Below, in pieces: positions 33,739 through 43,566 of a DNA stretch of 64,000 nucleotides; the first letter of the stretch is position 1, and each line of letters starts with the position of its first letter. The stretch lies in NCBI GenBank assembly GCA_037176885.1, contig JAWWNJ010000096.1:1-64000 (forward strand), read 5' to 3'. The translations under genes were made by a program, and so were the position numbers. The notes below the pieces were generated by a model. The model was not told the origin of the DNA. It saw only the letters and a list, made by a program, of their open reading frames with translations, and ran no database searches. This DNA is from Favolaschia claudopus. Taxonomy: Eukaryota > Basidiomycota > Agaricomycetes > Agaricales > Mycenaceae.

Positions 33739-34209
33739 ACTTTGAACAAGGGAGCTCGCTCAAAAGAAAAGAAGTCAGACTACAAACTACCGACACAAAG
33801 TCACGGTCATCACCGTGACTATGTCTCGGCACTTGGTCGGCATCGTTTTGTGGGTCACAGCGCACACGGAAATATTCTAAAGTGTCACCCACAGAGAATA
33901 CCCTGCAGGCAACAAATCAATATCCAAACCGTGACAGTCTTTCATTTTCGCATTACAACCGGCAGGCTGCCACCCAAAACGCCCGACGCTAAGTACAGGA
34001 ATGTGTCACCGCGTGACATTGTCACGCTGTCCACGAAAATGTACAAGTCCACCGTTTCCCACAATTTTATTTCATTTCATACTTGTCACTCTCATCGTTC
34101 CCTTGTAAACACAGCAAGTCAATAGATCTATTTTGTATAAATACAACACACAACGCGCAAAGCAACGACAAAGCAAAATACCAAAGCTACTTCGACTGGT
34201 CCATGTATC
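33739..34209. other. No gene recognised
   Basis: An open plus-strand stretch (33733-34125) has no motif. A TATAAATA string near 34136 has no obvious gene behind it. The sequence ends at the stop codon of the large minus-strand gene. Confidence 0.4.
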
Positions 34210-37200
34210 TCAAGCTGCCGCCTGGCCCGCCTCTTCTGCCGCCAAAAGCCCGTTCACCATCCAAGTCAAATCGTCCACTGCCTCCCGCCAGTCGCCCTCG
34301 CCGTCCCGCTGCTCATTTGTCAATTTCCTGCCCCACCAAAAGAGACACGCGATCAGACTCAAAACGCCGTTCTGGCCGGAAAAACGAAGGCTTGACCACA
34401 TATCCTTCTCCACCCCCGGAAATTCTCCGCGCACAAAACGCCCCTCCGCCCCGTCCTTAGGGACTCGCCAAGCCGGCTGCAATTTCCCCCACCAAGCCCA
34501 CCACTGCTTCCCGAAAGCCTCCGCATCCGCCAAGGCAGGACCCGCCCCCTCTCGCATGATACCACCCCGCGACCCTCTACCATGAGTAACCCAAGCCGAC
34601 ACTTGGGCAGGGCGGTTGATCTTCGGCAGCCCCCTCGAAGGGTTATCCCAGCCAAACGCGCGTTCTAACTTGGTAAAACTTTCCAGCAAGCCGTTGAAGC
34701 GATCGCCCAGCGGCACCCACGCAACCTGTGGATACACGCTCTCGAACCACTCCCCAGCGTCTGCGGGACACGCTGGTGGGGGGTTCAACGGTGGAGGGGG
34801 AGGCGGGGGCGGAGGCGGAGGAGGCGGAGGCGGAGGTGCTGGGGCTGGAGCTGGACCTGAATTCTCGTCATTCCCTCCACCCCCTCCGCCGCTACCCGAC
34901 GGGCCACCTACTCATGGTCATCAGCTCACCATTATCTTCTCCAATCGCGGGCATAGAACTCACCTCCGCCGCCGCTACCCGACGCACCACCTATCAATAC
35001 CCGTTAGCTCCTTAACTTCACAGATAGGCGGGAGAACTTACCGTTCCCTCCTCCTCCTCCACTTCCACTACCCGACGCGCCCCCTCCACATACTCGTCAG
35101 CTCATGATCCACCGCAATCGAGAAACAACAACTTACCGTCGGTTGCGCCGCCTGTGTGACCCTTGCCCTTGGGCTTTGGCTGGGGTCGCCCATCATCCCC
35201 ACGCGCCACTTTTCTCGCTCGCTCACCCTCGACCGCTCCGTTCACTGCCTTCCTCTTCGACCCTCCTTCCTTCTCCCCCGTCTTCTCCTTGTCCCTCGTT
35301 TTCTCCTTCTCCCCCGTCTTCTCCTTGTCCCTCGTTTTCTCCTTCTCCCCCGTCTTCTCCTTCTCCCTCGCTTTCTCCTTTTCCCTCGTCTTCTCCTTCT
35401 CCCCCGTCTTCTCCTTCTCCCTTGTCTTCTCCTTCTCCTTCGACTTCTCCTTTTCCCTCGACTTGTCTTTCCCCTTCGTCTTCTCCTGCTCCTTCTCTCG
35501 CTCTTTCCCCTTCCCCTTCGTCTTCTCCTTCGCCTTCTCTCGTTCTTTCTGCTTCCTCTTCTCCTTCTTCTCCCCATCTTTCGTCTTCCGTTTCCTCGCC
35601 TCCGCCTTCGCTTTCTCGTTCGCCTTAGCCCTCGCCCTCTTCCGTTCCCTCTCCTTCTGTTTCGATTTCGCCTTACCCTTGTCCCGCTCTCCAGCTCCCC
35701 CATCCGTCGCCGTGTCCGAGCCGGAGTCCCCTTCGCCTCCACCATCCGAATCTGAGCTCGAGTCGGAGCTGTCCTCGCTACTCGACTCGCTATCTGTGTC
35801 GCTTCCGGAACCGGCACTCGAATCAGAATCTGACGCGCTATCGTTGCCACCCTTCCACTCGTCGTCGATGGTGTATTTGGCGCGGGCCAACACGTCCTCA
35901 CCATTCCCCTTGGGCAAAACCGCCTCTGAGCACTCCGCCTCCGCTAATGGAAGTGGTCAGTTTTCCTCCATTCACTAAATCTGAGGTTCGACTTACTGAA
36001 CGCAGTTAACAACCACTCTCTCATGAATTCTAATACCTCCTTCCCAAATCGCTCTTTCGCCCATTGCGGGAAAGTAAGCTTCTCAATGATGTTTCGTCCC
36101 CACGCAACGCTGTACATTAGCTCGTTAGCAGTAGCACCAATAATATCAACATAGTTGTCGCACTCACGTCAGGGTCCTCAAGTCGCCGTCGAAAGCTGGT
36201 ACAGGGCCGCCAAACACGCAGAATGAGTACATTCCCGTGTACTCATGCACCCCTTTGAAAAATTCTTGTGCGAAAACGCCGAGTGCGTCGATGCAGCTGG
36301 GAAACGAAGATCAGGCCATTAAAATAATCAAGTCGGGCATCGTCCTCACCGCTGGCGATCCTCTGGATCCTTTGAGACGGGGCCTTTCATCTTAGCCATA
36401 TACTCCTCTCGTTCCTGCTTCGCCACCTTCTTAGCGCGGTCGCCGAGAGCCTTCTGCTCTTCGTTGGACAATTCCTTGAAGAGTTCGCGAGCGACCTGTG
36501 CACGGAACGGTGCGTCCGGCCCCTTGCTCGTGCGCAGCGTCACCCCATCCTCCTCCAACGCACTCGATCGCCACCGCGCCTCCACCACGGGTTTAATCTC
36601 CGCGTCGTACGACTCATGCATGTACTGTTGGAACGCTTGCCGAGCTTTTGGTGGAGAGGTGATCCCAGCCAATTTAGCGAGATACAAACCCCATGGATCC
36701 TTCGTTCGGTCGCGAGTCATCGGGTGGCGCTGTTGCAGTTTCCTCGCCCTGTATTTGAGCCAACGATTGATTCGCTAAAGCGCCACAAGCCCAGTATTCG
36801 AAAGTCCAAGTTTCACGAAGCAGCAGTCGGACACGTTGGTTGGGATTGCAGACAAGCACAGCCGTATTCCAAAGTAGCCGTCGAACAGGGAAGTTAACCA
36901 GAGAAAATGTCGCCAGTAGAAAACGATATTTACAGAGGAACAAGAAAGGAGGTGAGAGCAATGGACAACAATAGCATAAGTCTCACGGCCGCCATCAATC
37001 TTGACTTCACTTACCGCGTTCATCGTGTCGATTCTTTCTCTTTTCGCTTTCGCTTCCTCCTCGTCCAGCTCCTCCGCCTCAACTTCCGCCAAGGGGTCGT
37101 AGTCGGGAAGAGGCACGTCGGGTTCCTCGTCGTCCGCCAGTCGCCACGAGATGCGTGCATGAAATTCGCGGCAGACGTCGCGAACGTAGTCTCGCTCCGC

Positions 37201-37392
37201 TCGCCATCCACGCTCCAACGCGTCCGTGTACCCGGCAAGATGTGGATTCAAGATCGACTCACGCGCTCCCTCTGCCCACAGCTTCAGATTCTGGCGGTCT
37301 TTCTTCTCCTTGCGCGTCCAATTGCGCTTGCGGGTCGCGCTTCTTTTCGCTTTCTTAGTCATCGCGCTGCAGGTCGGCGTCAGGCGTTCCAT
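34210..37392 (-). CDS. Large low-complexity Agaricomycete-type protein of unknown function
   Basis: Exons readable on the minus strand are 37392-37015, 36774-36350, 36296-36168, 36109-35997 and 35943-35137, then Pro-rich exons ending with 34788-34210. Introns are 240, 53, 58 and 53 bp for the first four, all keeping frame. The N-terminal part has INRWLKYRARKLQQRHPM, then DPWGLYLAKLAGITSPPKAR and FCVFGGPVPAFDGDL. The middle is Ser/Asp-rich, then a long Lys/Glu tract (REKEKTGEKEKT units). The C-terminus follows a pattern I remember from multi-copy Agaricomycete proteins: NRPAQVSAWV, FGKQWWAWWGKLQPAWR and FSGQNGVLSLIACLFWWGR. No enzyme motif is seen. It could be a domesticated or transposon-borne gene. 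Junctions between 35137 and 34788, across G-rich repeats, are not resolved. Confidence 0.6.
34790..34850 (+). repeat. GGAGGC-type G-rich microsatellite
   Basis: About 60 bp of GGAGGCGG-like repeats encodes a Pro run on the minus strand in the large gene. The G-rich strand has enough G-runs to form a quadruplex. Confidence 0.7.
35260..35560 (+). repeat. Long polypyrimidine tract over the Lys/Glu coding repeat
   Basis: About 300 bp on the plus strand is almost only C and T (CTTCTCCTTCTCCC-type units). It is the complement of the Lys/Glu-coding tract of the large minus-strand gene. Unit boundaries are fuzzy, around 18-48 bp. Such mirror-like purine/pyrimidine tracts can adopt triplex structure and expand by slippage. 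Confidence 0.75.
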
Positions 37393-37666
37393 TCAGTGCA
37401 CGTCAATTAAAGGGGAGGCGCGTGCGCCGTACCTTCTGCAGCTATTTGGTGTGCCTCTACTGTTATTTTCGGGGGGATGGAGGGAGATGTAAAGAGTCAA
37501 AAGCAAGGAGGCAAAGCAAGCGGCGCGCAATCATGCGCATCACGACTCTCCCCCATTTTGCGAAACCAATCTCGATCAGCAATTGAACTCCGCCACCTTA
37601 AGCGGCCCAACTCTGATTTCCCTTAAAGGGTTTTTCTCCCACTTCCATCTCTCTCTCCCCTCGACC

Positions 37667-38345
37667 ATGACCTACTTTGCCCAACCCTACGCCTTTCCCG
37701 CGTCGACCACCACCCTCCCCGTCTACGGGACCGCTCCCTCTCTCGCTCCGCACCCCAACGGCGCACCCATGGTTGTGCAAGGGCCTCCGTTCGTTCCTCA
37801 GCCATGTAAGTCTCCCCCCAATCTCTCTCGCCATCACACGCTGATCCATTACAGCCTCGGTGCTCCCTCCCGTCGTCATCTATCTCGTCCAGCCCCCCGC
37901 ACCTTACGCCTTCGCACCCGCAGCCCCACCGCCGGCGAAGAAGGAGAAGGAAGTCAAGGATGCCGCCCCGAGCGCTCCCGCCAAGGACAGCCAATCCACT
38001 CTCCCCCCCGCCCTCCTCGCGAAGCTTTCAAAGGACGGCCCCTACCTCGCCAACCAGGTGTTCTCGTGCCCGCCCCAGCAGCCCCTCGAGGTCATTCCTG
38101 AAGACTCCCCGGCCCCCGAATGGTACGCCATATTCAAGGGGCGCTACGTGGGCGTCGTCGATGAGTAGTGAGTCGACCAATCTTCCTCCGCGACATTACG
38201 TCTTACTTACCTCCGCCTCAGCGCTCTTTGCGAGTTCGCGATCTCCGGCGTCGGGCAATCCGCCCGCAAGGCTTACAGCAACCAGAACGATGCCGTCGCC
38301 GCCTTCAACAAGGCGCTCACCTGGGGCGGGGTGCAGGTGGTCTGA
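37667..38345 (+). CDS. Caulimovirus-VI/RNase H1 N-terminal-type domain protein
   Basis: Exons 37667-37805, 37855-38167 and 38222-38345 (introns 49 and 54 bp, GT-AG) encode 191 residues. The first ~100 are Pro/Ala-rich and probably disordered. Residues about 135-191 read EWYAIFKGRYVGVVDEYAL, then ISGVGQSARKAYSNQNDAVA, which fits the small 'viroplasmin' fold that binds RNA/DNA hybrids at the N-terminus of RNase H1: Y-A-(I/V)-x-x-G-R-x-x-G, then 'G-V-x-x-(A/S)-x-x-x-(A/S)-(F/Y)'. There is no RNase H catalytic domain. A second gene of this type starts 1 kb downstream on the same strand. The role is perhaps hybrid or dsRNA binding, by family analogy only. Confidence 0.7.
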
Positions 38346-39346
38346 ATGTCTCGCAGCGCAGTCGTAGTCCCCCTCGAAAAAAATAGATTTTATTCTCCAT
38401 GTCCTCGTACTCTCTGCAATTACCCTCCTCCCCCTCGTTTACCGCCCCCGTACGACAAAACATGATCCCCCCTTCGCGGGCTGCCGAAATGAACCCCAAA
38501 AAACGCAATAAAACCAAAAAAAGTCGTCGATCTGCCAATCTCCGTCGCCGACCCCCCAAAAACCCCACCACCCAATCATGAGTCTTCCAATATCCCCCGA
38601 GCTGCCGCCCCAATCTCGGTCTGCTCGTCCCACGCTGCGGAGCAACACGCATCCAGCGATTTTCTCAGAATTCCCGAACCAATTCCGGAGGCAATACAAT
38701 CCGCTCTGTCGCGACCATCTGACCCCAATCCCATGCTTTGGACTAGCCCTGTCCTGGCTCGAGCCTCACCCCGGATGACACCACCTCCCTTCTGACCCAG
38801 CCGGCCCCCGGTTGCACCTTACGCCGCGTGAATTTCGGGTTTCCAAGACCGCCTGCGCTACCCAAGTCCCAATCTTCTCACAGCACGGAAGCCGCCCTTT
38901 TGTCGGTCGTTCTCTTCCAGTGATGCGTCCCCCCCCCCGCACACGCAGTCGACTCAGCCTGACGCGTCCCCGCTTTTCCTTCCCGCCTATTCTGACCAGC
39001 CGCATCCTGCTTGCGACCCTCATTTCGACGGCAGCCAGACCCACGTCTCACTCCGAAGCAGTGGTGCCATGTGCTTCGTCCATCTTCTCTTCAATCATCC
39101 GGATCCATCTATCATTTCTCCCGCTTGCCCCGTTAGTGTCTGGCCATTTTTCCCAAAGCAGCCAATTTCTCCCTTCCCCTGCCGCCTCGGACCACGTCCG
39201 CCGATCTGACAATCCGCAAAATCCCGTTCCGCCCAACAGAACGAGCAGTACCTTTTCTCGAAGGTCTCGTTCTGCCTCACTAGGACGATCCCCCACAATA
39301 TACTCTTTCCTCCTCCCATACGGCCCAAACTCCCCTCCTGCCAACG
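38346..39346. other. No gene recognised
   Basis: About 1 kb between the two caulimovirus-VI-type genes. It is C-rich, with open stretches on both strands but no motif. An AATATACTC string near 39296 might act as a core promoter for the next gene. Confidence 0.4.
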
Positions 39347-40288
39347 ATGGTCGGCAACGCAGACAAGCTCACGCCCGTCGAGATTGCGGCGCTCATCCAC
39401 CCCGCCGACGGCACACGTTGTGACATCTCCGTCGAAGTCCTGGACGCTCTCATATCCGACCTAGACGACACTCAATGCGACGTTCTTCTACGGCAGCTCG
39501 GGCTCACCGTTATCGCTGCGAATTTCGGCACCCTCCTCCCCAAGTTCATGCGCCACGACGATGACGATGAGCTCGATTTGCTCGTCCGCAAGATGCCTTT
39601 ATTCCACATCGCAGGTACGGCTAATCCCCTTCTTATCGATCGCGATTTTTAACTCACGCGCTCGAGACACAGAGACCACGCCTCCCTCTCCGACTCCGAG
39701 TACCTACACCCCTTCACCCTACGATTACCACATCACCACCGCAGCTGGGGGGTCCAGCACCGCTCATGGCTGGCTCTCTGCCGGCGCCGCCACCTCTCGC
39801 GTGCCCGGCGGACAGGCTGCTCGCGCCACACCGCGATCCAGTCCCTCCAAACCAAGTCCCGCCGCATACGCTGTATTTTTCGGCAACACCGTCGGCGTAT
39901 TCACCCCTCAGCAACGATCAGAGCTGCAGGACAGCCTCCGGGGTGCGAAACCCGCTCTGCACGTTGGTTTTCCTTCGATCAAGACCGCCGATCGCGCCAT
40001 CGCCCACGCTCGGAAGCACGGGTGGACGTCCGACACATCCTCATCCCGCCGACGGCTTCCCTCGACGCAAACCCCTTCTGCGCCGCCTCCCCAAACACAT
40101 TCTACGTGGTTTCGCGTGGGATCAATATTGGTATCTTTCGTTCATGGGTCGAGGTTTTTCTCAACACTTCAGGAGTTCGTGGAGCGATCCACGTCTCGTT
40201 TGACTCGCTCGCCGCAGCTCAAGAGCATTTTGAAGCCGCTGTTGCAGACGGGGAGACGGAAGTCTTGACTCGTGGTCGGCCCTTGTAA
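39347..40288 (+). CDS. Protein with two caulimovirus-VI-type domains, frameshifted between them
   Basis: Exon 1 (39347-39614) encodes a helical N-terminal part (LTPVEIAALIHPADG, then LDDTQCDVLLRQLGLTV). After a 58-bp intron, exon 2 (from 39673) has a Pro/Ser linker and domain 1: AAYAVFFGNTVGVFTPQQRS, then HVGFPSIKTADRAIAHARKH. Domain 2 is NTFYVVSRGINIGIFRSWVE, then GVRGAIHVSFDSLAAAQEHF, ending at TAA near 40286. Both match the hybrid-binding fold of RNase H1 N-termini. Domain 1 and domain 2 are in different frames. The switch falls at GGGTGG near 40018, and no AG acceptor lies within the following ~130 bp, so an intron cannot explain it. One base too many, real or a sequencing error, is the simplest cause. 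Confidence 0.65.
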
Positions 40289-40888
40289 TGTTCTCTCGTT
40301 TACAACGCAAATTTGTACTTTTTATTTACGAAATACACCACGTCTTCCTCCTCTCTTGTTGATATACCAAATTCCGTCGAAGGAAATCAAAATCGACGCT
40401 CAGATCGCCGACTTCGCGCCCTTCGCAAGTCAGTTTGTGTGACCGTGACAGAGTGTGACCATCGTCCTTTTCAACGTCGCCAACCATTTCTTGCTTTAGT
40501 TTCTCCACCACGGGAACGCAGAACACTGCCAGCATGTTTTTGAAGGTCTCCCAGTTCCAACTGAACATGTCTTGAAGAAATCTGAGATCGTCAAAAATCA
40601 AATCGTGGAACTCCTACAAGTCTATACATGTCTCCATACGCCCCCCAGCCTCAAACCTCTACTGTTCTCTTCAGCGCCTACCAAAACACCTGGCTTTCAC
40701 GTCAACCCTTGACAAAGGTGTTCGATACGTACTCTAGCATGCTCATACGCCGCCGCAATCTTTCTGTGCGTGCTGCCGCCGTCATTCAAGAAATCCCGCC
40801 GATGACGAACTCGGGCAGCTAATATTGACACCGCCACCAATCTCCTCTGGTACTCCTGCTCCTCACGCCCTCGACTGCATCGCTCGCG
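40289..40888. other. No gene recognised
   Basis: A 64-codon open stretch (40628-40822) is the only candidate and carries no motif. The rest shows no coding signal on either strand. Confidence 0.4.
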
Positions 40889-41522
40889 ATGCCGCCGAAA
40901 TCTCGCGCCGTCTCCCCCCACGTACGCCAGCACAAGGCTGATACCGCTTGGCAATACAGACAGAGGTACACGCTCCCTTGCACTCCACGGCAGCAGTTTT
41001 TACTCTCCTCATGCAGACACAAGGAGGAGATCAACGCGCGGGCTCGCGAGCGCATGCGCAGGAAGCGAGCGGCGCTACGCAAAGCTCCACCCGAGGTCCA
41101 ACGGCAGCACACGCAAAAAGCTCGTCAATATCGCCAGGAGTATGAGCGGTATGTATCGTCTCGTCGCGCCTGTCCTCCTCAACGTCGTTAACGCTGTCCG
41201 CAGGCACAGGAAACCGAGGTCAGTGCGGGTTTCCGCGCAGCGCAAAATCACGGCAAGAACGCGTTTGCAATGCGACGTTGCGCCTCCCGCATCCCGCGCG
41301 CGCAGCCCCGTCCTCCCGCCCACCCCTCAGCTTTCCAAGACCCCCCGCGCGCCCAGTCTCTCGCCCTCCTCCACTCCGTCGCCTCCCGCGTCCGATGAAG
41401 CGTACTGGGCGGAATCTGAAGGCGATACCGACGACGACGACGAAGACGTCGACGGGGCTATTTCTCTAGACCGCACGTCGCGGTGCTCGGCGCTGCGTTT
41501 TCGACGGGACAGCTTGTACTGA
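40889..41522 (+). CDS. Small Arg/Gln-rich basic protein
   Basis: Exons 40889-40965, 41017-41148 and 41204-41522 (introns 51 and 55 bp, GT-AG) encode 175 residues. After splicing, the N-terminal half is a charged helix of repeating 'Y-R-Q-x-x' and 'A-R-x-R-x-R' units (WQYRQRHKEEINARARERMR, then RQHTQKARQYRQEYERRHRK). This resembles coiled-coil-like basic proteins that are common near repeats in Agaricomycete genomes. The C-terminal half is Pro/Ser-rich and acidic (EGDTDDDDEDVDG). No known catalytic domain is seen. The three exons keep frame exactly, which supports the model. The function is unknown; nucleic-acid binding is plausible from charge. Confidence 0.6.
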
Positions 41523-41658
41523 AGACTAAATCAATAATATATTCGGGGTCGCTTCGCCATTACAAAACGAAAATTTTAATTGCTTTTCTACCAGACGGGA
41601 TGCGAGCGCGGCAAAGTAAGGTATAATAGCAGGCAAGGCATTCTTTTGCGGACACTGT

Positions 41659-43145
41659 CTACCCTCGGTACTCAAACTCGTGGTACCCGCGGGGGAGCAT
41701 CTTCTCTATAGGGAAATTTTCGAGAGCTGTGGTGTGGGTCGTCGCACGAGCGCGTTCTCGGGCTAAATGCTGCTCTCGTGTGGCGTTTAAGGCAAATTCG
41801 GCATCCGTGACCTCCCCGTTCTCAATAAACCGACGAATTCCCGACCCAGCCCACTGTACAAGGCTGTAACGCGTCTCGTTTGCTTTCACGCGAACGAAGG
41901 AGTACCGAACGAGTCCAGCGGGAATCATGACGGGACAGCCGGCCGGCAGCGTCGCGACGAGCCCAAAATCCCACAGGATGAGGCCTCCTCCGCCCTTGGA
42001 GGAGTCGTATTTGCCGAGCGGTGTAAGAATGGTCCAAGTGGCGGGGTCGACGCGCTCTGCCATGTCGTCGCGTCGTCGCGGGCCGCCTAGTTCGAGTGTG
42101 GCGGCTGAGAACACGCCGGTGTCGCAGGGGTACTGGGCGTCGGGGTATTTCTTGAGGAAGGAAGCTTTCTGCGCCTCAAGTACGGCAAAAGCGCCTTTGC
42201 AGTACGCTTTCAAGAGGCCTGGATTTCTTTACGTCACCAGATTTCATCGTGGGAAAGAGTGACTCACTGTTCCCAAACGATACGAGGCGCTTTCCCGCCG
42301 TCGACGCCAGCGTAGCGAACAACGCCAACGCGTCCAGTGTACGGCTACCGCCTTCCTCGACCTCAAGCTGCGATATCGGATCAGCTCAATTCTTTCTGCT
42401 TGACTCCTCACTCACCGCGGGCTGATTGAAAGTAACTCCGACACCGCCAGAGATAGCTGGAAGGCTGGTGGAATCAGCAAAGCGCGCACGCAGCGCGGTG
42501 GCCTCAACATCTAACAAGGCGGTGACAGGGTCCACGACGTCTGGGAACCACTCGTCGTCCGCCGATCGCCCAGCAAAAACGAGGACCACGCGCTTGCAAG
42601 AAACCGCCAAACGGACGCGTCTGCGACAAAGGTCAGTCTTGTCTAGCGCTTCCAGAGCTTGCAGACACCACTTACCTTCCATTCCAGTCGACATGTTTGA
42701 GGTTGAAACGCGATTTGGGGCCGACGAGTTCCTCGAAATCAAATTCGCGATCAAGAAACAGACTTGGGTCAATGGTGAGGGCCGGCCCGAGCTGAACGAT
42801 AGCGCGCGGCGAGCCTATCCCGGAGAGTCCCATGCGACGAAGACCCAAGTAGATGTCATTCATAATACGGTGACGACGGTCGCGCAGCCGCGCAGTTCGA
42901 GCCTTCTCTACGGCCTTCTCGCGGGCGGAGGGGAGAGGTCGGACGTAACCGGGAGGCGTAACGACGCGGTGGAGACGACGGTCGCGCGGCTCTGCAGGGA
43001 GAGGATCGCCAGGGAATGGGGGGGAGGGGTCGTGGAGGGCCAAATGGCGATGCAGGCGTATGTCGAGGTCAAACTCGACACCAGAGGCAATGGGGTCGTA
43101 GAGGGAGACGCGGTCAATGCCATGGATGCTAAGGTTAGGGAACAT
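41659..43145 (-). CDS. TET/JBP-like 2-oxoglutarate dioxygenase-fold protein, probably inactive
   Basis: Four exons (43145-42676, 42620-42416, 42367-42268, 42218-41659; introns 55, 48 and 49 bp) join into 444 residues. The C-terminal core has GVFSAATLELG, WTILTPLGKYD, GGGGLILWDFGLVATLPAGC, MIPAGLVRYSFVRV and ETRYSLVQW. This is the layout of fungal TET/JBP double-stranded beta-helix proteins, which in other copies oxidise methylated bases. The iron-binding 'H-x-D' should fall at residues 306-310, where RRRDD is found. The distal His should fall near R363 (LVRYSF). The Arg that binds 2-oxoglutarate is kept (R375). So it is probably a pseudo-enzyme or a divergent subfamily. It lies 2.3 kb from a KDZ transposase. 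TET/JBP genes have been reported as linked to KDZ elements in basidiomycetes. Confidence 0.65.
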
Positions 43146-43566
43146 GAGAGTTGCGGTTGGGTTGTAGTGCGAGGGAGAGGACGGGGGTTTTTTTTTTTTG
43201 GTGCGTTTCGGCCTTTCGACTTGGTAAAATAAATGTCTGAATGCAAGGTAGATTTCTGGACATCTCCGAGTGGCTGTAGCCCCACGTCGGCTGCGACAGG
43301 ACGCGCGAGGGCAACCAGGAGTCCGGACACCGGCTAGAGAGTCGGATCTTGGAGAAAGATCTGGAAACGCGTGTTGGATACAGAACAGTGGGTAGCCCCG
43401 GAAAGGGACGCGTAATCGGCAAATACTGACCGATTGGTTTACGAAGCAGTCCCTGGCTAGACTGCGGTTTAGGTTAAAAACCCTTGCTTCGCGTCTTCGA
43501 AGTCAGGTTTTCTCTCCCCCCTCCTTTGAGTCGTTGCGCCTCTGTCTCTGCCCGCTCAGCTCCAAC
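43146..43566. other. Intergenic between divergent genes
   Basis: This should contain the promoters of the TET/JBP-like gene (minus) and of the gene starting at 43567 (plus). A run of ten T at 43190-43199 is the only feature noted. Confidence 0.4.

Noticed and set aside
35102..35978. Plus-strand open frames rich in Ser/Pro/Phe/Leu over the Lys/Glu tract
   Set aside because: They arise from the polypyrimidine strand of the repeat. The minus-strand frame links by proper introns to conserved exons on both sides.
40100..40288. Separate small gene for the second caulimovirus-VI domain
   Set aside because: It has no own ATG in a good position and no promoter-like sequence, and the first domain ends directly before it; a frameshift within one gene is simpler.
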